A DNA stretch of 14,810 nt from JAVZLQ01 sp049700035 (GCA_049700035.1 JBNAWC010000029.1:1-14810); one strand, 5' to 3'. Positions 6,728 through 13,603 are shown, counted from the stretch's first letter. A program made the numbers and translations. The notes: generated by a model from the sequence alone, not told the origin.

Positions 6728-7105
6728 CTATTTATATTGTTCGTTAAGGTTGCGCTTTTCGCCGCGCATAAAAAAGTATGTCTTATAATGCTTTAACCCG
6801 ACTTTCTCATACACTCGGATTGCAGGTGAATCCTCTACTAGAGTGTAGAGTATAACCCATGGCACTTCCATCAACATTCGTTTGACGAGCTCTGAAACTA
6901 CGGATGTTGCGTATCCTTTGTTTCTATACTCCTTGTGAGTGGCAACTGTTCCAATAAGCCCTCCCCAATCGGTTATTTGCATGCTGCCCACCGAAACAGC
7001 TTTTCCGTTGATTTTTACTCCAAGCCATTTCACGCCGCGGTTCATGCCATCACCAATTAATTGACAAGTTACTGTTCCCCAAAATTCTTGGTCGGATTCC
7101 CTCAT
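6728..7105 (-). CDS. C-terminal GNAT domain of the interrupted acetyltransferase
   Basis: This 125-codon frame holds the catalytic GNAT fold. Motif A is VATHKEYRNKGYATSVVSELV (about 54-74), with the acetyl-CoA pyrophosphate loop at R61-N-K-G64-Y-A66. Motif B is SPAIRVYEKVGLKHYKTYFF (93-112). Such enzymes transfer an acetyl group from acetyl-CoA to an amine; the acceptor is not predictable. On its own it could fold as a small GNAT, but its ATG has no ribosome site and the frame continues upstream to the TAA, so it is more likely the second half of the disrupted gene. Confidence 0.6.
   Translation of the reverse strand: MRESDQEFWGTVTCQLIGDGMNRGVKWLGVKINGKAVSVGSMQITDWGGLIGTVATHKEYRNKGYATSVVSELVKRMLMEVPWVILYTLVEDSPAIRVYEKVGLKHYKTYFFMRGEKRNLNEQYK
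6729..6736 (-). promoter_or_regulatory. TATA box for the DUF998 gene, overlapping the GNAT stop codon
   Basis: The minus strand reads TATAAATA, preceded by an A-rich ACGAACAA that fits a BRE. The centre is about 31 bases before the ATG at 6701, giving a very short leader. Its last two bases are part of the stop codon (6730-6728) of the acetyltransferase gene, so the promoter is embedded in the end of that gene. Confidence 0.5.
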
Positions 7106-7129
7106 TATTGCTGCTATTTGTTCAGCGTC

Positions 7130-7522
7130 TTATGCGTCTAAGCCAACAACTGGACATTTCACTTGCGATTTCGCCTCGCCACTACGTAAAATCATAAGCA
7201 TCATTCGATGTGTTACTGTCGGCGCGTACTTTTCAAGAATGTAGGGTTCGTGCTCTTCCAAAGCTTGCAGTTCAACTTTTTCCAAATTTAACCTTTCAAG
7301 AAGCATCTTTACGGCTTCGCAGCTTCTTCTAAGCTGGACTACGCTTTGCTTGTAAATGAGCATCATTCCCTCGATTTTGCCATTCTCAATGGCTAATAGG
7401 ATTTCTGTCTCGTTTCTGTTATATTTCCAGTCAAACGCGAAAAAGAAGTTGTGTGGAATATCCTTGTTTATGTGTTGCCAAAAAAGTTTTTCGAGGGATG
7501 GTTCAAGCGAAACTATGCGCAT
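7130..7522 (-). CDS. N-terminal half of the interrupted GNAT acetyltransferase
   Basis: This 130-codon frame begins MRIVSLEPSLEKLFWQHI and contains EILLAIENGKIEGMMLIYKQSVVQLRRS, the pattern of the N-terminal domain of two-domain archaeal GNAT proteins. It has no acetyl-CoA loop of the R/QxxGxG type, so it would be inactive as a transferase by itself. It starts 15 bases after the DUF763 stop codon with GAGGAT nine bases before the ATG, so it is well placed for translation in an operon with DUF763. It ends at TAA 7132-7130, inside what should be the linker helix to the C-terminal domain. Confidence 0.6.
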   Translation of the reverse strand: MRIVSLEPSLEKLFWQHINKDIPHNFFFAFDWKYNRNETEILLAIENGKIEGMMLIYKQSVVQLRRSCEAVKMLLERLNLEKVELQALEEHEPYILEKYAPTVTHRMMLMILRSGEAKSQVKCPVVGLDA

Positions 7523-7537
7523 TCCCCTAATCCTCTT

Positions 7538-8674
7538 TTATGTTTTACGGTTGTCTGGGACGTATTGGCGTAACCTTTGCAGAGATTGCAGCTTCTCCTT
7601 ATCGCCTATTTTTGCCTCTTCTATTGCACGCTTTAATATTTGGATTGATTCGTCCATTGCCTTGCGTTTTACTGGGTATGGCACTCCGTCTTTTCCGCCG
7701 TAGGCGAATGAGTATTTCACTGGGTCTTTCCAGCTTGGCTTTTCGCCGTAAATAAGCTCGGCAACTAATGCTAAGCCTTTCACTGTGGCGGGTCCAACGC
7801 CCCTAACCGCCAAAAGCTCTTCATAATTCCGTGGCTGAAATTCATAAGCCTCTTGCAGCGCTTTCCAGTTTATGTTTGCTGGCATAGACAAGACATCTAT
7901 TGGGTATTCGCGCCACGCGGTTTCTGCAGTTTTGGGAAGCCAGTCTTGAAGCGACTTTTGGTAGGCTGGTCTAAGCGACATTATTAAGCGCATAACTTTG
8001 TTTGGCTTTTCCTTGGCTATGTCAACAGAGACTTTTCTGCAGCCTTCACTTTCTTTTGCAGTCATGTCCAAAGCAATTTCACGTTTTGCGTCACCAACAA
8101 TTGCGCTGTGCGGCTCCTCTACAAAGTTTTTTACGCTTTCTGAAAGCCAGTGAAAGCGCCTAGCAGTTCGGTCTTGTGGACACATGCCCTGTTGTATTAC
8201 ACTCCATTTGCCATCTTCGGAAACAAAGAAGGCATGATGATAAAGCTGGTAGCCAGCTTGAATGGCGGTATTATCCACCTTCGCACTAATTTTGCTTGCA
8301 TAACGTAGGCTTTCGATGCTGCTTGTGGAAAAGCCGAATTTTTCGCCAACTTTCTCGATTTCCAGTGGCGCTTGCCTTGAAATTTTCCCCTTTCCACCAC
8401 AAACAGCTATGCCATGTTCTTCTGGAACTACTGCTTGTTTCAAAACGCCAGTTACGACTGTTGTTACGCCTGAAGAGTGCCAGTCATAACCCAACACGCA
8501 GCCTAAAGCTTGAAACCAAAATGGGTCGGATAGGCGCTTTAGAAACTCGCCTGTGCCATACTCGTCAACAATTATTGTGACTATTTCCCTTGCTAGTTTT
8601 CGCATTCGGACAACTAGCCATTTAGGCGCTTTACCATAATGAAGTGGTAACCCTGCAATTCCAGTTCTTTGCAT
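7538..8674 (-). CDS. DUF763 family protein with a helix-hairpin-helix segment
   Basis: Uncharacterised protein of 378 residues from DUF763 (PF05559), found mostly in archaea and thermophilic bacteria. The start MQRTGIAGLPLHYGKAPKWL is characteristic of the family. Further blocks are LGYDWHSSGVTT (61-72), CGGKGKISR (92-100), GYQLYHHAFF (141-150), QQGMCPQDRTARRFHWLS (161-178) and YSFAYGGKDGVPYPV (321-335). Residues about 283-305 (NYEELLAVRGVGPATVKGLALVAEL) form a helix-hairpin-helix with the GVGPAT turn seen in DNA-binding repair proteins. This hints at nucleic-acid binding, but the function is not established. The length is normal and the gene looks complete. Divergent from the triosephosphate isomerase gene with a 220-base gap; TATA-like sequences at about 8693-8711 would give a short or absent leader. 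It is first in the minus-strand run that continues with the GNAT gene 15 bases downstream. Confidence 0.85.
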   Translation of the reverse strand: MQRTGIAGLPLHYGKAPKWLVVRMRKLAREIVTIIVDEYGTGEFLKRLSDPFWFQALGCVLGYDWHSSGVTTVVTGVLKQAVVPEEHGIAVCGGKGKISRQAPLEIEKVGEKFGFSTSSIESLRYASKISAKVDNTAIQAGYQLYHHAFFVSEDGKWSVIQQGMCPQDRTARRFHWLSESVKNFVEEPHSAIVGDAKREIALDMTAKESEGCRKVSVDIAKEKPNKVMRLIMSLRPAYQKSLQDWLPKTAETAWREYPIDVLSMPANINWKALQEAYEFQPRNYEELLAVRGVGPATVKGLALVAELIYGEKPSWKDPVKYSFAYGGKDGVPYPVKRKAMDESIQILKRAIEEAKIGDKEKLQSLQRLRQYVPDNRKT

Positions 8675-8824
8675 ACGCCATGCTTTCCAACAAATTTATG
8701 CGCTTAAACCTATTTTACCTTGTCGTAAACTCGAATTTAGGCTTGGCTGTGCCGTTAAATTGGATACTCCTTCTAGGTTTTTAGTTGAAGTTCAAGCAGT
8801 ATCTTCTGCATGAATGATGATTTT

Positions 8825-8862
8825 GGCGTTCGCCTTATTAAATAATATAAGGCTTTAGCGCC
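8825..8862. promoter_or_regulatory. Nested palindrome over the TATA region of the isomerase operon
   Basis: A perfect inverted repeat, GCCTTAT (8832-8838) and ATAAGGC (8847-8853), is separated by eight A/T bases. A second pair, GGCG (8825-8828) and CGCC (8859-8862), lies outside with nearly the same centre. The A/T core and right arm (AATAATATAAGG) also form the best TATA candidate for the isomerase gene. A dimeric repressor bound here would block TBP. The regulator is unknown. Confidence 0.45.
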
Positions 8863-8883
8863 TATCTCTTAACTTCTAGGCGT

Positions 8884-8889
8884 AGGTGA
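8884..8889 (+). promoter_or_regulatory. Ribosome binding site that selects the TTG start of the isomerase
   Basis: AGGTGA is followed by a 5-base spacer and TTG at 8895. The in-frame GTG at 8886 lies inside the site itself, which argues against it as the start. Confidence 0.6.
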
Positions 8890-8894
8890 AACTG

Positions 8895-9584
8895 TTGAAA
8901 GCCAAGTTTAAAACGCCAATGATAATTGTGAACTTTAAGACTTATCTTAATGGGACTGGTAAAAATGCTGTTGAACTGGCAAGGAAGGCTGAAAAGGTAA
9001 GTAATGAAACGAACATCGCCATAGGAGTTGCCCCGCAGTGTGTAGACATAAGAGCGGTGGCTGAAGCCGTGAAAATTCCAGTTTTCGCCCAGCACATAGA
9101 CCCGATTAGACCCGGAAGCCACACTGGACATGTATTGGCTGAGGCTGTTAAAGAGGCTGGGGCTGTTGGAACTTTGATAAATCATTCTGAAAGGCAGCTT
9201 AAACTTTCCGAGATAAGCGAAATAATCAATATCGCTAATGAAAAGGGGTTGATATCGCTTGTGTGTGCAAATACGCCAGCAATAAGTGCTGCTGCGGCGG
9301 CGCTTAAGCCAGACGTAATCGCGGTTGAGCCTCCAGAACTTATTGGCACGGGCATTCCAGTTTCAAAGGCAAAGCCTGAAGTTGTCACGGGCACTGTTAA
9401 GCTTGTTAGGGAAATAAACCCTAAAGTTACGATTTTGTGCGGTGCGGGAATAAGCCGCGGAGAAGATGTCGCAGCAGCTTTAAAGCTTGGCACACAAGGG
9501 GTGCTTGTTGCAAGCGGAATTGTTGAGGCGAAAGACCCATATAGGGTTTTACTTGAATTTGCAGAAGCAGCAGCAAAAGCGTGA
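8895..9584 (+). CDS. tpiA: Triosephosphate isomerase, archaeal type
   Basis: Interconverts dihydroxyacetone phosphate and glyceraldehyde 3-phosphate in glycolysis and gluconeogenesis, in the cytoplasm. With the TTG start it has 229 residues, the short archaeal length, and MKAKFKTP lines up with the known N-termini of Pyrococcus-type enzymes. Catalytic residues are visible: Lys15 in VNFKTY, His97 in LINHSE, and Glu145 in AVEPPELIGTG. The AQHIDPIRPGSHTGHV block, the phosphate-binding LCGAGISRGED and GVLVASGIVEAKDP are all intact. The start is set by AGGTGA five bases upstream of TTG; a frame open to GTG at 8886 is the alternative. A palindrome overlies the probable TATA box. The stop codon sits 12 bases before the preferred start of the DUF89 gene (overlapping its alternative GTG), so isomerase, phosphatase and debranching enzyme form one operon. 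Identity is secure. Confidence 0.95.
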   Translation: MKAKFKTPMIIVNFKTYLNGTGKNAVELARKAEKVSNETNIAIGVAPQCVDIRAVAEAVKIPVFAQHIDPIRPGSHTGHVLAEAVKEAGAVGTLINHSERQLKLSEISEIINIANEKGLISLVCANTPAISAAAAALKPDVIAVEPPELIGTGIPVSKAKPEVVTGTVKLVREINPKVTILCGAGISRGEDVAAALKLGTQGVLVASGIVEAKDPYRVLLEFAEAAAKA

Positions 9585-9586
9585 GC

Positions 9587-9590
9587 GGAG
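9587..9590 (+). promoter_or_regulatory. Ribosome binding site that selects the TTG start of the DUF89 gene
   Basis: GGAG with a 5-base spacer precedes TTG at 9596, the same arrangement as in the isomerase gene. GTG at 9581 overlaps the isomerase stop (GTGA) and is possible by coupling, but it adds five residues not expected in the family. Confidence 0.5.
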
Positions 9591-9595
9591 AAAAC

Positions 9596-10477
9596 TTGAA
9601 AGTTGAAGCAGAGTGCGCCGCGTGCATAATAAGCAGAGCAGCAGCAGAAGCAATTGAGGCGACAACAAATCCAGCACTGCGTTTCAGGGCGATGAGCGAG
9701 CTTTTGCGCTTGCTCACAAAGGAATTTAGACCAAGTGCGGTTCCAGCGGATTTGGGCACAAAAAGAGACCGCTTGATAAAGAGGGTTACTGGCAATAGCG
9801 ACCCTTACAAGAGGCGAAAGCGGATAAGCAATGAAAAAGCCCTTAGGCTTTTGCCTTATGCGAGGAAAATTGTGGAAGAGGGTTATACGCAGCAGGAGCG
9901 CTTCAAGAAGGCTTGTCTGTGCGCTATTGTTGGCAACGCCATAGAATTTGATATTCCAGACCATAGGTTTTCTTTTAACAGTTTGAGGAAAAGTCTTAGG
10001 GACGCTGGCAAAGACCTTGCCGTGGATGACACGCTTAGGGTTTATGAGTTGGCTAAGAAGGCGCATTCCGTGCTTTACTTGACTGATAATGCTGGCGAGA
10101 TAGTTTTTGACACGCTTTTGGTTGAACAGCTTAAGAATATGGGCTTAAAGGTCATTGTTGGCGTTAAGGGCGCACCAATAATCAACGATGCAACTTTGGA
10201 GGACGCCGAAGTGTCTGGGATGAGCAAAATAGCTGACAAGGTTATAACGACTGGAACAGACGCTGTGGGTTTGGCTTTAAAAGAGGTGTCAGCGGAATTT
10301 CTTGAAGTGTACAATTCTGTTGACATGGTCTTTGCGAAGGGGATGGGTTACGCTGAAACTCTAACGGAGTATAAGCTTAGCAAACCTCATGTTCTGCTTT
10401 TTAGGGCGAAATGCAATCCAGTTGCAAACTTTTTCGGAGTAATAAGAGAAAGGAACGTTGCAAAGCTGATGTTGTAA
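9596..10477 (+). CDS. DUF89 family metal-dependent phosphatase (ARMT1/AF1104-like)
   Basis: Product of 293 residues in DUF89 (PF01937). Members are metal-dependent phosphatases proposed to hydrolyse damaged or side-product sugar phosphates and phosphometabolites. The N-terminus has the ECxxC pair (C7, C10, in VEAECAACII) typical of the archaeal/plant-like subfamily. The metal site region reads LTDNAGEIVFDTLLVEQL (about 162-179), with Asp164, Asn165 and Glu168; then GVKGAPIINDATLEDA (189-204) and the family ending VFAKGMGYAETLTE (245-258), close to the KGQGNxExL consensus. Translation probably starts at TTG 9596 with GGAG upstream. It sits between triosephosphate isomerase and glycogen debranching enzyme with nearly no gaps, so its substrate may be a glycolytic or glycogen-derived sugar phosphate; that is inference. 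The next gene starts one base after the stop. Family assignment is secure, substrate unknown. Confidence 0.87.
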   Translation: MKVEAECAACIISRAAAEAIEATTNPALRFRAMSELLRLLTKEFRPSAVPADLGTKRDRLIKRVTGNSDPYKRRKRISNEKALRLLPYARKIVEEGYTQQERFKKACLCAIVGNAIEFDIPDHRFSFNSLRKSLRDAGKDLAVDDTLRVYELAKKAHSVLYLTDNAGEIVFDTLLVEQLKNMGLKVIVGVKGAPIINDATLEDAEVSGMSKIADKVITTGTDAVGLALKEVSAEFLEVYNSVDMVFAKGMGYAETLTEYKLSKPHVLLFRAKCNPVANFFGVIRERNVAKLML

Positions 10478-10478
10478 G

Positions 10479-12569
10479 ATGGACTTGCCATCCATACGAT
10501 TCAACAGTCAAATTCTCTCAAAATTTGATGAGGCTTTACAGAAAGAGTGGATTATAACAAACGGTTTAGGCGGATACGCCTCATCAACAATACTGGGACT
10601 AAACACGAGGAAGTATCACGGCTTGCTTGTTGCCGCGCTTAATCCGCCTGGCGAGCGAACGGTTTGTTTATCAAAGTTGGATATGGAAGTGCATATTGCT
10701 AAAAGCGTTTATCCGCTCTTCATCAACGAGTTTAAGGAAAGAATTTTTCCGCGTGGAAACCTATACCTAAAAGAGTTTTCTCTTTCTCCAATGCCAAAAT
10801 ACGTTTATGAAATACAAAACATCGCGATTCAGAAGACGATTTTTATGCCTTACGGGAAAAACGTGGTTGTGGCAGTTTATAACCTCTCAAACAAGAGCGA
10901 AAACGAGGTTAAAGTGCGAATTTTCCCGCTTGTGAATTGTAGGCACATACACGCCGTAACAAGCAAGTGGCAGAATTCATGGAACCTCACCCAAAAATGC
11001 GATAAAGGAAAAACAATCGTACATTTTGAAGTTCCGAGGTGCACGTTAGCCCTTGCTCTTGCCGCTTCGGATGGACGATACTTCGCGCTTGGAAAGTGGA
11101 TTGAAGGCATATATTACCGTGAGGAAGCTGCGCGTGGAGAAAGTTGCCGAGAAGACTGTTACGAAAGCGGGTATTTTGAGGTGGCTGTTGACGCGAATAA
11201 AACTGAAAGTTTTGCTGTTGTTGCCGTTGCGGACAAGGACGAAGATTTTGTCAGCAAATTTTTGGAGGATACGCCTTTAACAGTGTATGATTTGGAGATT
11301 ATGCGAAAACGCGAGGAAAGTCGCCTTGAAAATTTGGTTTTGAAGTTTTATGAGGAGCATCCGATTGTCAGCATGAGTGATTGGCTTAGGTGGCTTGTCC
11401 TGGCAACGGACAAGTTTATAGTACAAAGCAGTGGCACGCTTAAATCTGTGATAGCTGGTTACCATTGGTTTGAGTGTTGGGGAAGAGACACCTTCATTTC
11501 TATGCCTGGGCTTATGCTTTTAACTGGAAGATTTGAAGATGCAAGAAAGGTTTTCCTAAACTTTAAAGAACACGTCAAAAACGGGCTTATTCCAAACTTC
11601 ATTTCTGACATGCATGGTCAGCCAGTTTACAATTCGGTTGATGCGCCTTTGTGGTTTGTAAACGCGGTGCTTCAGTATTTGAAGTACACCGGAGACTTCA
11701 AGTTCGTCAAAGAGCAACTGTGGGAGACATTAAAGGCGATTATTGAAGGGTATGCTGAAGGAAAGGCGCAAGACATACGCGTAGACGGCGATGGACTCGT
11801 TTGGCATGATGCGCAACTAACGTGGATGGACGCGGTTGTCGACGGGCAACCAGTTACTCCAAGACGCGGAAAGGCTGTTGAAGTTCAAGCTTTATGGTTT
11901 AATGCGCTTAAGGTCATGGAGCTTTTAGCACTAAAATACGTGGAAACAAACATGGCAGAAAAATACACGCGCATGGCGGAGAAAGCTAGGAAAAGCTTCA
12001 CGGAAAGTTTTTGGATTCCAGAGAAAGGCTACTTGTACGATGTTGTGAGCGAAAGCGTAAAGGACTCTTCGCTTAGGTCTAATCAGATAATTGCTGTTTC
12101 ATTGGATTATACGATGCTTGACGCGGCGAAAAGCGAAAAGATTGTTGACATCGTGCATCGTGAACTTTTAACGCCATACGGATTAAGAACACTCGCGAAA
12201 AACGACCCTAGATATGTTGGTGTTTATGTTAGTGATAGGCGAAGCAGAGACAAAGCCTATCATAATGGCACTGTTTGGCCTTGGCTTCTGGGTTCATTTG
12301 TAAAAGCGTTTTTGAAGGTTAAGGGCTGCGCGGAATATAGGCGAGAACAAGCATTGCGTTTCTTGTTGCCTTTGTTTACGGAGCAAATTTATAGGGCTGG
12401 GATTGGCGTTGTAAGTGAAATTTTTGATGGTGATGCTCCGCATGCTCCGCGTGGGTGCATAGCTCAAGCTTGGAGCGTAGCCGAGCCTTTGAGGGCTTAT
12501 GTTGAAGATGTTTTGCAGATTAGACCTAAACATGAAAGGGAAATAATGCAGAAAAATGTGCTAGTGTGA
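10479..12569 (+). CDS. Glycogen debranching enzyme, archaeal amylo-alpha-1,6-glucosidase (GH133 type)
   Basis: Cuts alpha-1,6 branch points in glycogen or limit dextrins. Product of 696 residues, the usual size. The N-terminal domain (about 1-260) has the hallmark NGLGGYASSTILGLNTRKYHG (28-48) of GDE_N. The C-terminal (alpha/alpha)6 domain (about 295-680) has GYHWFECWGRDTFISMPG (327-344), PVYNSVDAPLWFVNAV (382-397), DGDGLVWHDAQLTWMDA (436-452), AYHNGTVWPWLLG (593-605) and VVSEIFDGDAPHAPRGC (644-660). By position, Asp388 and Glu647 are candidates for the acid/base pair; this is inferred. No signal peptide is seen, so it acts on internal glycogen. ATG at 10479 comes one base after the DUF89 stop, with only a weak ribosome site, so translation is probably coupled. 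The 3' end overlaps the convergent GalT-like gene by 9 bases. Confidence 0.92.
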   Translation: MDLPSIRFNSQILSKFDEALQKEWIITNGLGGYASSTILGLNTRKYHGLLVAALNPPGERTVCLSKLDMEVHIAKSVYPLFINEFKERIFPRGNLYLKEFSLSPMPKYVYEIQNIAIQKTIFMPYGKNVVVAVYNLSNKSENEVKVRIFPLVNCRHIHAVTSKWQNSWNLTQKCDKGKTIVHFEVPRCTLALALAASDGRYFALGKWIEGIYYREEAARGESCREDCYESGYFEVAVDANKTESFAVVAVADKDEDFVSKFLEDTPLTVYDLEIMRKREESRLENLVLKFYEEHPIVSMSDWLRWLVLATDKFIVQSSGTLKSVIAGYHWFECWGRDTFISMPGLMLLTGRFEDARKVFLNFKEHVKNGLIPNFISDMHGQPVYNSVDAPLWFVNAVLQYLKYTGDFKFVKEQLWETLKAIIEGYAEGKAQDIRVDGDGLVWHDAQLTWMDAVVDGQPVTPRRGKAVEVQALWFNALKVMELLALKYVETNMAEKYTRMAEKARKSFTESFWIPEKGYLYDVVSESVKDSSLRSNQIIAVSLDYTMLDAAKSEKIVDIVHRELLTPYGLRTLAKNDPRYVGVYVSDRRSRDKAYHNGTVWPWLLGSFVKAFLKVKGCAEYRREQALRFLLPLFTEQIYRAGIGVVSEIFDGDAPHAPRGCIAQAWSVAEPLRAYVEDVLQIRPKHEREIMQKNVLV

Positions 12570-13598
12570 AATGGCTTCTTTTAGGCTTTGTGCGGCAACT
12601 TCTGGCGTTACCGTGTTGATATACATTCCAGTGCTTTTTTCGAAACCAGCCCATATTGCAAGTTTTGGGTAGACTTCCAAGTGCCAATGATAATATTCGC
12701 GTGCATCCTTGTTTATGGTTAGGTGAAAGCCGTAATTGTATGGGGGGTCATTGGCAAGCCGCTTTAGGGCGCTTAGGCAAGCTTTTAATGTTTCTGCAAA
12801 TGCCTTTACTTCGCTTTTCTCCATTTCAAGAGGCGTAACCTCATGCTTTTTCGGGAGAATCCAAAACTCCATTGAGTGGACGCTTGCCCACGGAGCAAAC
12901 GCGACAAAATGTCCGTTTTCGAAGATGACTCTAGGTCCATGGGTTTCTTCTTTCAGTATGTGGCAGAAGATGCATTCTCCATGTTTTTTGTGGAATTTTC
13001 TGCTTGCAGCAAGCTCTTCCTTCAAGATTTTCGGAATCGCGGGTGTTGCTATTATTTGACTGTGTGCGTGGGAAAGCGACGCTCCGGCTTCTAAACCGTG
13101 GTTGCGGAAAATTGAAACGTACTTTACGTATGACTTTTCTGAAAGCGCTTGAAGTCTATCAATGTATGCGTTTATAACATTGATTAGCTGGGGGATTTCT
13201 GCGTCTGAAGGATGTGCGTCATGAACTGGAGATTCAACGAGCACTTCGTGATGTCCAACTGCTGGGCTTAAGTGTCCTTTCACGCTGACTGTTTCATAAC
13301 TGGATTTTTCTTTTGGCGGTGTAAAGGCTGGGTAAAGGTTTGGAATGCATCTGACAAGCCAATTCTTATGTCTAAAACCGTTTTTGTCAGCGCTTTTCCT
13401 TATGCCTTTCTCGCTTTTTAGATAGACGAGGATTGCTGGTGGGGTCATGTGTTCGTTTCCTGGACAGAGCGGGCAGGTGGCGGTTTTTGCTTTTTGGCGT
13501 TCTTGTTTGGCGAAGTCTGTTGGTCTCCTTCCGCGTTCTGTGGCTATTACAACCCATCTGTCAAGCAGATAATCCTTGCGCAACTCGTTATGCGTCAT
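12561..13598 (-). CDS. galT: Galactose-1-phosphate uridylyltransferase-like nucleotidyltransferase
   Basis: HIT-superfamily sugar-1-phosphate nucleotidyltransferase of 345 residues, normal for GalT. Zinc-site residues are Cys42 and Cys45 (CPLCPGNE), His116/117 (GHHEVLVE) and His177. The active-site block is SLSHAHSQIIATP with the nucleophile His179 and Gln181. A second pair, CIFC (209-212), and the final HWHLEVYPK (304-312) fit GalT and ADP-glucose phosphorylase. The Pro of the classical HPHGQ is replaced: the motif reads HAHSQ. GalT swaps UMP between UDP-glucose and galactose 1-phosphate in the Leloir pathway. With no galK or galE in view and a debranching enzyme adjacent, another NDP-sugar activity is possible. 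The frame opens at TTG 13610, but GAGGT five bases before ATG 13598 fixes the start. It lies about 100 bases downstream of the beta-glycosidase gene on the same strand. Confidence 0.8.
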   Translation of the reverse strand: MTHNELRKDYLLDRWVVIATERGRRPTDFAKQERQKAKTATCPLCPGNEHMTPPAILVYLKSEKGIRKSADKNGFRHKNWLVRCIPNLYPAFTPPKEKSSYETVSVKGHLSPAVGHHEVLVESPVHDAHPSDAEIPQLINVINAYIDRLQALSEKSYVKYVSIFRNHGLEAGASLSHAHSQIIATPAIPKILKEELAASRKFHKKHGECIFCHILKEETHGPRVIFENGHFVAFAPWASVHSMEFWILPKKHEVTPLEMEKSEVKAFAETLKACLSALKRLANDPPYNYGFHLTINKDAREYYHWHLEVYPKLAIWAGFEKSTGMYINTVTPEVAAQSLKEAISH

Positions 13599-13603
13599 GT
13601 TGA

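Larger units (their letters stand above)
6728..7522 (-). pseudogene. Two-domain GNAT acetyltransferase interrupted by one in-frame TAA
   Basis: Two open frames lie in the same frame and are separated only by TAA at 7132-7130 and eight further codons (D-A-E-Q-I-A-A-I) before the next ATG. Read through the stop, they give one protein of about 264 residues: an N-terminal GNAT-like half and a C-terminal half with the acetyl-CoA site. This matches a two-domain archaeal GNAT architecture that I recall at about 270 residues, and the join (GLDA-stop-DAEQIAAI) reads like the usual linker helix. No ribosome site precedes the second ATG. One base change from a sense codon (GAA or AAA, for example) would create this stop. 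A real nonsense mutation, a sequencing or assembly error, or readthrough are all possible. UAA is not the pyrrolysine codon, so recoding is the least likely. Confidence 0.65.
8675..8894. other. Divergent promoter region, longest stretch without a gene
   Basis: About 220 bases between the DUF763 start and the isomerase start. It holds AT-rich promoter-like elements for both directions and the palindrome at 8825-8862. The only reading frames are very short, for example a 28-codon hydrophobic one at 8698-8784 (+) without a ribosome site. No tRNA-like cloverleaf or long repeat was seen. Confidence 0.6.

Noticed and set aside
7130..7132. Recoded stop (pyrrolysine or selenocysteine) in the GNAT gene
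   Set aside because: The codon is TAA; known archaeal recoding uses TAG for pyrrolysine and TGA with a SECIS element for selenocysteine.
8698..8784. 28-codon hydrophobic open frame (+) in the divergent promoter region
   Set aside because: No ribosome site, too short to judge, and the region is better explained by promoters.
9182..10066. A 294-codon open frame on the minus strand opposite isomerase and DUF89
   Set aside because: It is antisense to two well-supported genes with intact motifs, has low-complexity Ala/Ser-rich translation and no family resemblance; it is a shadow of their codon use.
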